DNA of 64,000 nt, from assembly GCA_017591395.1 (NCBI GenBank), contig WEDG01004009.1:61643-125642 (forward strand), read 5' to 3'. Of this stretch, positions 54,690 through 64,000 are shown piece by piece. Each line of letters starts with the position of its first letter. The first letter of the stretch is position 1. The DNA comes from Schistocephalus solidus. Lineage: Eukaryota; Platyhelminthes; Cestoda; Diphyllobothriidea; Diphyllobothriidae. The notes under the pieces were generated by a model, which saw only the letters and a list, made by a program, of their open reading frames with translations, searched no databases and was not told the DNA's origin. A program made the translations under genes and the position numbers.

Positions 54690-56600
54690 CATTAGTAACT
54701 TGATTCAGCAGTTGGTAGAGAAATTCTGCCCACTTAAAAGGCGATCGTGCGTCTCCCGACCCGAGTGGGTGACATCGGAAATAAAAAGGAATCTCAAGAA
54801 GAAAAGAAGACTGTGGAGAATATATGCCAGATATCAACAACCCTAACATTTTTCCTGCTTTTTAAGAAACAGCGAAATCGGTGTCGGAATCTTCTGAGAA
54901 AAGAAAGATCAGCCTTTGAGTCAGAAATAGTCAAATACATACCAAGAAATTCGAAAAAGGTTTTTGCTTACGTTAATAAGGCAAAACGAAATCGGGACTC
55001 CATTCCTTGTTTAAAAGACTATCAGGGAAAGCAGGTTAACCGATAACTCTGATAAGACCACCTTTTGACGAGGAAGAATACTATAGTACTGCCACATCTA
55101 CAAAACAAAATAAGCATGGTGTCGTTCCCAATGGACAGAGTAAGAAAAACTCTGAAACAGCTACAGCCCACTAAATCACCTGGCCCAGATGGTATATCCG
55201 CAAAAAGTTCTCAATGAACTCACAGACCAGCCGGCCTCTCCGCTCTCCAAGATATTTGAAATTTCGATGGAGGCAGGGGCTCTGCCTACCGAGTGGACGA
55301 TAGCCAACATAACCCCCATCTATAAAGGAGGAGAGAGGACATCACCAAACAGTTTCCGACCAGTCAGCCTCACAAGTATCTGTTGCAAAATGATGGAGAA
55401 GATAATCAAAACGGAACTGATGAGGCATCTTGAAGAGAATAACTTGCTAAGTTCATATCAACATGGACTTCGAAGTGGTCGATCCTGCCTCACAAACCTG
55501 CTCACATCCATGGAAAGTTGGACAAAATCATTAGAAATGGGTTTGTCAGTCGATGCGGTCTACATTGACTTTAGCAAAGCCTTTGACAGGGTTCCACACA
55601 AACGTCTGATCTTTAAGATCCGTCAAATGGGTGTGACTGGCAACCTACTCAAATGGGTGGCCGACTTTCTCACAGACAGGCGCCAGCGTGTTTGTATCGG
55701 AGACGCCAAGTCTCACTGGGAAACCGTTCACAGTGGAGTTCCGCAGGGCAGCGTTCTGGGTCCCATTTTGTTTCTGATATACGTAAACGACTGCCTTGAT
55801 TGTCTGACATGCGAGAAGGTAATGTTCGCTGACGATTTGAAGTTATGGAACTCGATTGAAAAACCGGAGGATGCGCGAAAATTACAACAAAACTTAGATC
55901 GCTTGCAAAACATGGTGTGATGAGTGGCTGCTGAACCTTAATCTTAACAAATGCCAAATAATCCGACTGCGGTCTAGTTCCAGAAGAATGATTTAGGTTT
56001 TGAATAGCAGTACTTCATCAGGTGTCACCAACTCCAGGAGGTAAATATTCTAAAGGACTTGGGTATATGGATAACACCCACTCTCAAACCATCGTCGCAC
56101 TGTGCAAATATAGCAAAGAAATCTATGTGTATCTTAGGCGCAATCAGGAGTCTCCTTCGTTAATTTTGACGGAGAGCTTTTTGAGCGCGTGTTTGGAAGA
56201 TTTATCCAGTCAGTGTTGGAATATTGCCCTCAGGCGTGGCGCCCACTGGACAAAACATGACTAGGCTCTGTTGGAGAAAGTTCAACGGAGTGTGACGAAA
56301 CCAGTCAGCGGATTGGAATGCCTACCCTATGAGGGCCGCCTAGAAAGACTTCAAAATTTTTCTCTCTTATAGGCAATACAGAGGGGATATGAAATTTGAT
56401 TTCAAACTGGTCAGGGGAGTTGATTGTGCTCTTCAGATGGCCGAGTTTTTGAATTGGCTAACATGACAAGTTTCCGAGGTCACCCATACAAACTGAAAAG
56501 AAAACACGCCAAACTTAAAATGCGGGCCAACTTCTTTTCCTAACGGGTGATTGAAGAATGGGAAAACTGCTTACTCCGGTTCTTCAGACTGAAAGCGTTG
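54690..56600 (+). pseudogene. CR1-like reverse transcriptase, mostly open
   Basis: After a broken linker, the open segment 55189-55920 reads IANITPIYKGGERTSPNSFR, SYQHGLRSGRSCLTNLL, motif A DAVYIDFSKAFDRVPHKRL, motif B HSGVPQGSVLGPILFLIY and motif C MFADDLKLW. All three catalytic aspartates and the SGVPQG box are intact. Beyond 55920 the frame is broken, but the C-terminal region can still be followed to 56600 (for example QYRGDMKFDFKLVRGVDCAL and a conserved-end-like LKSFR) before a foreign LINE begins. Confidence 0.85.
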
Positions 56601-56604
56601 AAAT

Positions 56605-58620
56605 CTTTTAGAATTAATATTTGGTTAGCACCGGCAAGGCACTGTCTCAAAACAAACATTAGTAACCAAATAAATTTATGACAATGTGTGCAGATAAAAT
56701 GTACAAATACATAACTTGTCCTGCTATGTCAACAGTTAGCGATGTTTTTAAAAATTAATGGTGAACTAGAAAAATAGGGTAGTGAGAAAAAAACTCCTAC
56801 CATAAAAATGGAGGCAGAGTTCGATAGGCCTTCATTTTTTTGAATAGAAGGTAGGAGAAAAACCCTGCTTAGGAAAAACATTTGTCAGGTGGTAGAGTAT
56901 GGTAATACTGTAGTAGCATTTCAGAATGAGATAATGAAACGTCGAGGTGATTCGTTCTTGATCACTTAGGCGTATGAAACAAAATCTCACGAAAATGCGT
57001 CAATGAACTTAAGTCCTCAGCATCTTAGGATCCAGAATTGAATTCTGATGATGGTTAGTATCCAAAGAAACGGCAGCATTTTAAACTGTGGACCACCGAA
57101 TGTGTACGTCCGAATGACGTCATCGTTTGGAGTACTGGTGATATAAGGAGACACCATAGTTCATGGGCGACCCGAGGTAGCGAAAAATATAGTTTCAAGA
57201 GGGTCACTTAAATTCCCGATGGTCCTTTTCTCCAAGTCATGGGGAAAGCTATTGGGAAAAGATGAGGAAAATAAAAGGTTAATAGAATCAGTGTTAAGAT
57301 AAATGTGTAGTCTTCGCTTGAATGCAGATAGACTAGTTAACGACCCTAATTTCAATTGGCAAGTTATTCCAAAGAAAGTTATACCTAGAAGCAAAGAAGA
57401 GAGCGTTTACACGTGGAGGATGCAGGGGAGGTATAATTAGTGCAGAATTTCTTAGGTTATAAGGAAGACTAACGGGGGTAAGGACAGGAGGCTTTGGGGA
57501 GAGTTGAGCTATTATTTAGCCGGAAAAAGGAGACAAAAGCCTGCTTCAAGTCTCCGGACCCAAAGAAATTTCAGTTATATTAGCTGGCATCTTGTTGAGT
57601 ATGCAGTAGTTGAAAGAGTCGGAAATAGGAGTTTTTGTGAAAATGTCTTTGGACATTTTTTTCAATTTTTGAACGGCTAGATTCGTTCATTAAACCGAAG
57701 AAAGGACAGCAAAATTCAAAAATCTGAAGTACAAACACGATAAGGTCTTGATTTAATTTCAGGAAGGTAGAAATTATAAGAAATAAAGCAACAAATCTGA
57801 GCAGTTTTGGCCGTAATTCTATCGGCATGAGGTGAAAGATCTAATTTATTGGTGTAGCTAAGCCCAAGTCCTGATAGAGGAACATTCAATCATAGGGCAA
57901 GCTTCAAAAAATAAGAGGTTGTGGCAGCTTTACAGGCCCAAAACTCATGTAGCGACACTTAGAAGGTGAGAACTCCATTAGCCATGTGGAGCTCCAGGCC
58001 GAAAAGAGCATCTAAGTCTGGAATGAATTTGTTCTAGGCATCGTTTGGTCGTAGAGTTAGAGAAGAAATGCACGCATTTGAGGTCATCAGCATAAATAAA
58101 AAGATTGAGAATGTTTAACTGTCGATGAAATTATCATTTATATACAGTAAGAACAACAAAGGACCTAATACGTTACCTTGAAGGGCAACACTCAGCAATC
58201 GAGGCAACACTTAAGTATGAGGACCCCACTAAAACGTTTTGTTTTCGATCACTTTGGTATGATCTAATAAAAGTCAGTAAACGGACTACGAAATCCCTAT
58301 AGCTTCTAGTTTAGCTAGAAGTCGTCTATGAGGCACTTTATCGAAGGCCCTTTACTAAGATCAAAATAGATAACTATTACTGATAGATAATCATAACGAA
58401 GAGAGGTTAGTAGATTTTAGAAAATACATATGACAGGTTTCACAAGAACGGTTCGGTAAAAAGTCATATTTAGGAGGAGTTGATAATTTGATTACTTATG
58501 CAAAAATCCGTTATTTGTTTTCCAATTGGTTTTTCTAAAAAGGTTAGCAAGAGAGTGCGTGTTATGAACACCGCGATACTTATGAAGATCAGAGCGGGAA
58601 CCAGATTTAACAACTGGAAT
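56605..58620 (-). mobile_element. CR1/Jockey-group LINE (minus copy 2), 5'-truncated
   Basis: Same lineage as the copy at 49229-51445. On the minus strand it starts with IIPVVKSGSRSDLHKYRGVH near 58600. It includes LFIYADDLKCVHFF (YADD) near 58090, the FEFCCPFFGLMNESSRSKIE block (57580-57828) and a C-terminal stretch at 57161-57394. It ends with a 3' untranslated region containing a hairpin and a tail of the ATTCTAAA type at 56605. Heavily frameshifted. Confidence 0.8.
56794..56857 (-). other. 3'-UTR hairpin of minus LINE copy 2
   Basis: CTCCTACC (56794-56801) pairs perfectly with GGTAGGAG (56850-56857), and inner ATAAAAATGGAGG partly pairs with CCTTCATTTTTTT. The same hairpin recurs in the other two minus copies (49441-49501 in changed form, and 58822-58884). 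Such structures can be 3' recognition signals for LINE reverse transcriptases; this is inference. Confidence 0.6.
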
Positions 58621-58629
58621 TATTTAGAA

Positions 58630-60480
58630 TTTAGAATTTAGAATTTATATTTGTTTAGCACCGGCAAGGCACTGTCTAAACAAACCATTAGTAACGAAAT
58701 AAAAGTTATGACAATGTGTGCAGATAAAAATGTACAAATACATAACTTGTCCTGCTATGTCAACAGTTAGCGATGTTTTTAAAAATTAATGGTGAACTAG
58801 AAAAATAGGCAGTGAAAAAAACTCCTACCATAAAAATGGAGGCAGAGTTCAATAAGCCTTCATTTTTTTAATAGAAGGTAGGAGAAAAACTGCTAAGGAA
58901 AAACTGTCAGGTGGTAGAGTAGGGTAATACGGTAGTAGCATTTCTGAATGAGATAATGAAACGCCGAGGTGATTCTGTTCTTGATCACTTAGGCGTATGA
59001 AACAAAAATCTCACGAAAAATGCGTCAATGAATTTAAGTCCTCAGCATCTTAGGATCCAGAATTGAATTCTAATGATGGTAAGTATCCAAAAGAAACGGT
59101 AGCAATTTTAGACTGTGGACCACCGAATGTGTACGTCCGAATGACGTCATCGTTTAGATGACTGGTGATATAAGGAGACATCATAGTTCATGGGCGACCC
59201 GAGGTAGCGAAAATATACTTTCAAGAGGGTCACTTAAATTCCCGATGATCCTTTCTCCGAGTCATGGGGAAAGCTACTGGGAAAAGATGAGGAAAATAAA
59301 AGGTTAATAGAATCAGTGTTAAGATGAATGTGCTGTCTTCGCTTGAATGCAAGTTTTCCAATAATCGGTGAAGAAACCGTTTTCGGGAAATACTGAGAAT
59401 AAAGGAGGAAAATATCTGAACTGTTTAATAAGTGAGTTTGGAATGTTATCAGTTCCATCTGAATGTGAATGTTTTTAGGCAAGCTATTTCTTTTTTCAAT
59501 ACTTGAAGGCAAGAAATTAATTCTTGTTAGATGTGAATTTGACAGCAGAGGGATTGAGGGAGTGAGGCTACTCTCAATGGTAAAGTGGTTGCCAAAATTT
59601 GAATTTAGCAATTCTACTTTGCTCAAATCCTCTGTATTGAAATTTTTACAGTCAATTAAAGATGGAGTAACATTCCGGCACTAAGCCGACGACCAAACAT
59701 GAAAGCTTTGAGCAACAGATTTGGAAGAATTAGCATAACTTAGTGCCCAAGACTCCCTGTGCCTCTTTCGCGTGCATCCAGTTTTCAAGACGAATTCAAA
59801 TATGCGTGATTTCCTTTAAAATGAAATGACAAAAGAGCTTTTAGGCGGATCGTTAAGTTGCTTTTCGTCACTTTTTAAGTCTCCTTTGGATAAAATGTGG
59901 AACAGTAGAAGAGGCTGTATTTTAATTAAAAAAATCTTAAGCGGGATAAAGGCCTGGATTTTTTTCTGTAAGGCTCTGCAATAGCTCATGGAAAAAGTTT
60001 GGATCGTTAATTGCAAAATATGCTATGCCAATCTAGAGTGCTTACGAAATTATTTATTAATGCACGGTTTCAGTTAGCAACGTCAAGTGTATTGCATTTG
60101 AACGCCGGCTTTGTAGGAAGGGAGACTGGAAAACAAAAGTGGATAAGTGTGTGATCACTTGTGAATTGATCACGATGGAAATTCCTAAAGAGAGATTGGA
60201 CATCATTCATAAAAATTAAATCTAAAAGGCTGTCATTTCTAGTCGCTGAACTAGCCAGTTGGGACATGATAGAAAAATTTAAAAGTATCGACCAATTTCT
60301 GAAGTTTTTGGCCTAGAGGAATTTTTCCTGCCGGTCAATTTATTGCAGATTAAAATCACCTACGATTATTTTGATATCAAACTAAGTCATTGCAATTTTT
60401 TAAAATAGTTCACAGAGCTCGCTTTCATTGCCAGAATAACACGCAGGATTATAGACACAGTCAATTGCCGTTTTTTATTG
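58630..60480 (-). mobile_element. CR1/Jockey-group LINE (minus copy 3), internally deleted
   Basis: The first 700 bases (58635-59340) are a near-identical repeat of 56605-57320, the 3' end of the lineage. On the far side (60070-60480, minus) lies endonuclease sequence: YNPACYSGNESELCELF, KIIVGDFNLQ (GDFN, near 60350) and DSLLDLIFMNDVQSLFRNF with SDHTLIHF (SDH). The RT between them is absent, so the copy lost its centre. 59234-59626 contains N-terminally decayed RT C-terminal sequence. The tail on the minus strand is three AAATTCT units. Confidence 0.78.
58822..58884 (-). other. 3'-UTR hairpin of minus LINE copy 3
   Basis: Same hairpin as at 56794-56857: CTCCTACC (58822-58829) against GGTAGGAG (58877-58884), with the inner arms also kept. 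Confidence 0.6.
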
Positions 60481-62400
60481 TGAGGGAGGATGACTAAACT
60501 TCTCAGATGAAAGGGTAAAAGGTACAAGGGATGATATAATATAAAGAAGGCAATCATTGCCATCGTTTTTTTCAGCGTGGTCTTGTCAGGACAAATTTTA
60601 ATTATTTATAGCGAGCTTTGATTCAGAAATAAGAGAATGAGCCCAGGATACAGTGATACACAGCTCAAACGCTACTGTCGTAAGGTCTGTCAGTCTTATT
60701 GACAACTGATCTCAGACTGAGTGAAACTAAACTGAGCGTATTCCTCGAGATGCAGGTTACGCACACCATTATTTATAAAAAGGTAGATTTGGTGGCAGAA
60801 AAGAAAAACTGGAAAAGAAGAAAAATTGGTGGGCACCAAAATTGCCCTGGTCTACCTTTTGTCAAAAATGTTACTGTTAAAAACTGATTATTGTACAACG
60901 GCATATTTGGATGAAAAACGCGGAAGAGAAGGCTTTATTATGCTGGGAAAAAGAAAAAGGGTGGCATGGGCTTGATATTTTTGAGGACGTTAGCATAAAT
61001 TTGCGGAGAAAACGTGCATTTTAATAGGTAATAATTAATTCTAAAACCGGCAGCATAATTAGCAGACACATTTTTGGGTTGGAAAAATTCTAATGTGAGC
61101 GTTCGTCATCTGTTGTAGATGCTGAGGTGTTAGCAAGTTTCCCATCGGTAATGGCATTACTGGGAGGGCAAATGGCTGAGGACGATTAATATAGGGACCA
61201 TAGGCCGGGTATAAAAAGGCGTTCGTTGGAACTCGGTGTGCGGAACAAGCAACTAATCGGGGAATAATTTGACCTACAGGTTATATAGGGAGCCCAGTTG
61301 TATATGCTTATTAGATCTAAGAGAAGGTAACATACCATTTGATGGAACACTGTTACCCTTCATTTTTGGGTTAGATTCGAATTCAGATTTTGAATCATGC
61401 TGTCCGACGGCATCTCCCGTGAGTTTTAAATGAAAACTCTATGAGGACTTTCTGTTGAAGCTGTCTGTCTCAGTCCCAGAGGTCCGCAACTCCGGACCTT
61501 AAGGCCAGATACTGGCCTAGCTTAGTATTCCCAGTCCGACATACGCTAGTAAATGGCTGTTGATCCGGCCTGATTGAATTGTCGCGATTTTGTTCCCTCC
61601 CATTACTGCTGGTTGCAGCTTGCCGTGGCTCGGGTTTATTTTTAGAAATTCATGTCAGGCACCAGGTACATGGAACTGTGGAAGCTGCATAATCAGCAGC
61701 ATTTATTGGTACCGAAACCGTAGTTAGCAGCAGGTTTTAAATTGTTCTTATGGCATTAAAGGCTTCGAGACATGCACAACAGCTCAGCCGTCTCCAGCGA
61801 TGATTCCACTATGTGTTCCAGAAAATAGTGGGCACATGACGGTGACTTGCGCGGGAATTTGTTAAAAGTGATGGCAGACTCGTGCAGCACTTGCTGTACT
61901 CTCTCCTATCACACACATCAATAAAGCTTCAGGGTGACCGAAGGTGGTACTAAGCACAGTAGTTAACAAAGTCAAAGACCCCACCTTCGCATGCCACACA
62001 CCTCTGGTTAACTCACAAAAACCAGGATTTAACATATAAAGAAAAGGGGGAGTAGCTTGAATCCCGGCTGACCACGAGTGCCATAGAGGCCAAACTCCGA
62101 TGAAGCAGCTGTCTAAAAGGACCAAATTTCTCTGTCGGTTGACAGCCTTCAAATTCACAATTTTTAACGCGTACTCGTAGTTTCATTGCATGACTAATTT
62201 TCTGTCGTGAATATTGTGCTAAAATGCCAGAGTCGATATCAATTACTTCTATCTCCTCCACGCACCAAATTACTGTCAAAGCGAGTCATAAATGTGACAC
62301 TAGGATTGGGCGTTAGTGGCCAGCGTGGCGTGAAACCCGTGTCTAGGCGTCTCACCATACCCCAATGTGTGGAATTTGCTATGTTATGTGCATACTGTGC
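60481..62400. other. Non-coding stretch
   Basis: Only short unrecognised open frames. It may contain the rest of the endonuclease/ORF1 of minus LINE copy 3 (up to about 60900), too decayed to follow. The region 61440-61870 is more GC-rich and includes the repeat at 61780-61870. Confidence 0.4.
61780..61870 (-). repeat. Dispersed repeat, copy 3 (minus strand)
   Basis: On the minus strand CCCGCGCAAGTCACCGTCATG and the following CCCACTA...GTGG block match 14765-14815 and 47560-47605. Confidence 0.5.
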
Positions 62401-62677
62401 GCGGTCTTATTACCAGGTGCCATGTGGCACTATCGTTTCGTCTGTGATTGAAAGCGTGGCAAGAACGTAATATGTGACCAATCTCAGGGAACAAAGGATA
62501 GGTCAGCGAGCAATACGGAACCAGTGGTAATAGAATTTGTATTAAGAAGGCTAAATGGACAGAAGGAGAGCGCCAACTTTTGGACAGGTCCGGTACGGAT
62601 GACCGCGCAGCCGAGGCTTAACTGAAGGCTCGAGCCGCATCGTAATCACAGGTCCCTTAAACCGGAAGTTAAAATTC

Positions 62678-63590
62678 ATGTACTTCAATGCTCAAAGCAT
62701 GTTATCAAAGTTTGACGAGATGCAGATCCATGTCTGCGATCTCTCATCAGACGTAATTTTATTGACAGAAACCTGGTTGTCCCAACACGTGGACGACCGG
62801 GAGTTAACTATACCTGGCTATCAGCTTTTCAGAAGAGACCGGGAAGGAAGTCAGGGAGGAGGCGTTGTTACCTACGTACAACACGGACTCTTAGTTTAAG
62901 AAAAAACAGAGCAGTTTGCATGCAGTTTCGAATCTATTTGGCTCACTATAAAGGTGCCAAGATCACACAGCCTTAAAGTCCTGACCGTCTACCAACCACC
63001 AAGAAGTGATTTTGAGGTTGACGCTCGTCTTTTAAACGAGCTAGAAAGATTTACCTCTCGATCTGACGTCTTAATAATGGGCGAATTCAAACCCCCGCTC
63101 ATTGACTGGAGTTCAGTATATGCACGCGGTCCAGAACTAGCTTTTGACCGAGGTTTATTGGACATGACAATGAGGTCATTCCTCACTCCACACATCTTAT
63201 TTCCAACGAGGGTGCGGGAGGGACAGCAGTCAAACTGTTTAGACCTAGTGTTTATGAAATCGCTAGATAGTATTGATGAGGTGCGATGTCTACCTCCCTC
63301 AGGTCGGAGTGACCACGTCGTACTTCACTGGGACTACTCAATGTTTTCAGTGCCTGAACAGCCCACCAGATTTAGGAGAAATATTTGGCGTGGTCACTTT
63401 GATCAAACGAAGACTCGACTCAACAACATCAACTGGGAATCAGCTTTTTCCGGCAATGTGACCGAGGATTGGGAATGGTTCTGTGAGTTATTGTATATTC
63501 TCCTCAGCAACCACTGTCCGATTTCGCGTAAGAGACTAGATAAAACACCCCAGTGGCCGACACAAACGTTGAAAAAAGAAGTGAATTAAT
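62678..63590 (+). pseudogene. CR1-like APE endonuclease with altered catalytic motif
   Basis: YFNAQSMLSKFDEMQIHV (N site), VILLTETWLSQHV (catalytic Glu), RDREGSQGGGVVTYVQHGL, a stop at 62897, then LKVLTVYQPPRSDFEVDAR. MGEFKPPLIDWSSVY stands where GDFNAPLIDW is expected, so both the Asp and the Asn of GDFN are lost. Later blocks are conserved (CLDLVFMKSLDSIDEVRCL, GRSDHVVLHWDY). The enzyme would be inactive even without the stop. Confidence 0.83.
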
Positions 63591-63639
63591 AGCGGAGATT
63601 GGCGAAGAAATCACTAACTGATGAGAATCCTCAATTAGC

Positions 63640-64000
63640 CTCACCTTGATACGCTGCAAAATCATGGAAAAATAACAGTGAGAGCTAATGCACTGCTTAG
63701 ATCAGCATAAATTATTATCCGATGCGCAGCATGGATTCCGAAGTGGCAGGTCTTGCGTAAACGGACATGCTCTATTGCTTGGAACATTGGATGGGAGCAT
63801 TTGATGAAGGAAATGCACTGCATTTAGTCTACATTGACTTTAAGAAGGCATTTGATAGTGTCCAACACCAGCGACTCCTACACAAAATCAACCGAACAGG
63901 CATAAGAGGTAACCTCCTCAGATGGATTAAAAGCTTCTTATTTGGCCGCTCTTAAACGGTGGTGTTCCCCAGGGCTCTGTGCTTTGCCCTACCCTGTTCT
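63640..64000 (+). pseudogene. CR1-like reverse transcriptase, partial
   Basis: LSDAQHGFRSGRSCVNGHA in one frame, then after a one-base shift ALHLVYIDFKKAFDSVQHQR (motif A) and GIRGNLLRWIKSFLFGRS with a stop. The sequence GGTGTTCCCCAGGGCTCTGTG (motif B, GVPQGSV) follows just before the window ends. The part before DAQHGF is missing. Confidence 0.8.

Larger units (their letters stand above)
52640..56605 (+). mobile_element. CR1-like LINE, long copy (copy 2, plus)
   Basis: A plus-strand element with an ORF1-like 5' region (to about 53870), APE endonuclease (53881-54580), reverse transcriptase (about 54700-55920) and a decayed C-terminal region to about 56605. There it is cut by the 3' end of a minus-strand LINE. 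It belongs to the same lineage as copies at 37815-39855 and 62660-64000 and is the most complete of them. Many frameshifts and stops are present. Confidence 0.83.
62660..64000 (+). mobile_element. CR1-like LINE (copy 3, plus), cut by the window end
   Basis: A plus-strand element of the same lineage as 52640-56605. Endonuclease is at 62678-63590; the RT starts near 63640 after a deletion that removed the part between endonuclease and RT motif 1. It runs off the window in motif B (GVPQGSV-type sequence at about 63965). Confidence 0.83.

Noticed and set aside
57034..57075. CTGATGATGG...GAAACGG in plus orientation, resembling a hammerhead
   Set aside because: It lies antisense in a LINE 3' region, the near-identical second copy (about 59070) has CTAATGA, and no stem I or proper stem II forms.
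1..64000. CRISPR arrays, prokaryotic operons, rRNA genes
   Set aside because: None seen; introns, LINEs and Penelope elements show the window is from an animal nuclear genome.

Overview
This window looks like a piece of a repeat-rich flatworm nuclear genome, most likely a tapeworm of the diphyllobothriidean group (Spirometra, Dibothriocephalus or Schistocephalus type). This is inferred from three things. There are very short spliceosomal introns (34-44 bases) inside recognisable proteins. The retrotransposons belong to Penelope, CR1-like and RTE-like families. One RTE-type polyprotein carries C2H2 zinc fingers after its reverse transcriptase, an arrangement I recall from diphyllobothriidean gene models. 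Bacterial features (operons, Shine-Dalgarno sites) are absent, and most long open frames belong to decayed transposons.

Only two conserved host genes are clear, and both are partial. The first is the N-terminal exon of a lysosomal beta-mannosidase (minus strand, 11401-12426). The second is a nucleotide-sugar transporter of the SLC35A type (minus strand; exons 31245-31856 with a 42-base internal intron, and 27742-27966). The rest of each gene was not found and must lie in further exons at lower coordinates. A third, less certain gene is a five-exon DUF4806-like frame at 36002-36848 (plus), which sits beside a relic of an animal CACTA/Tnp2-like transposase.

Layout: 2.5-7.5 kb holds three Penelope-like elements. 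One is in plus orientation, followed by two copies of a second family joined 5' end to 5' end as a large inverted repeat, all bounded by (AT)n tracts. Hammerhead ribozyme motifs sit at the 3' ends of these elements, and another excellent one lies at 16.15-16.20 kb on the minus strand. 7.5-27.7 kb is mostly gene-poor, with the mannosidase exon, tRNA-like SINE candidates, low-copy dispersed repeats and degenerate telomere-like tracts. 27.7-31.9 kb is the transporter. 35.3-41.6 kb contains two relics of a Tnp2-like DNA transposon split by a CR1-like LINE. 41.6-46.1 kb is a long RTE-like element with zinc fingers, followed by a tandem repeat to 47.6 kb. 49.2-64 kb is a pile of CR1-like LINE copies in both orientations.

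The most notable unexplained signals are the hammerhead ribozymes in the Penelope termini, the head-to-head Penelope palindrome, the zinc-finger array carried by the RTE element, and the spliced DUF4806-like frame with micro-introns beside the transposase relic. All assignments come from reading the sequence and recalled family knowledge. No database search was possible.
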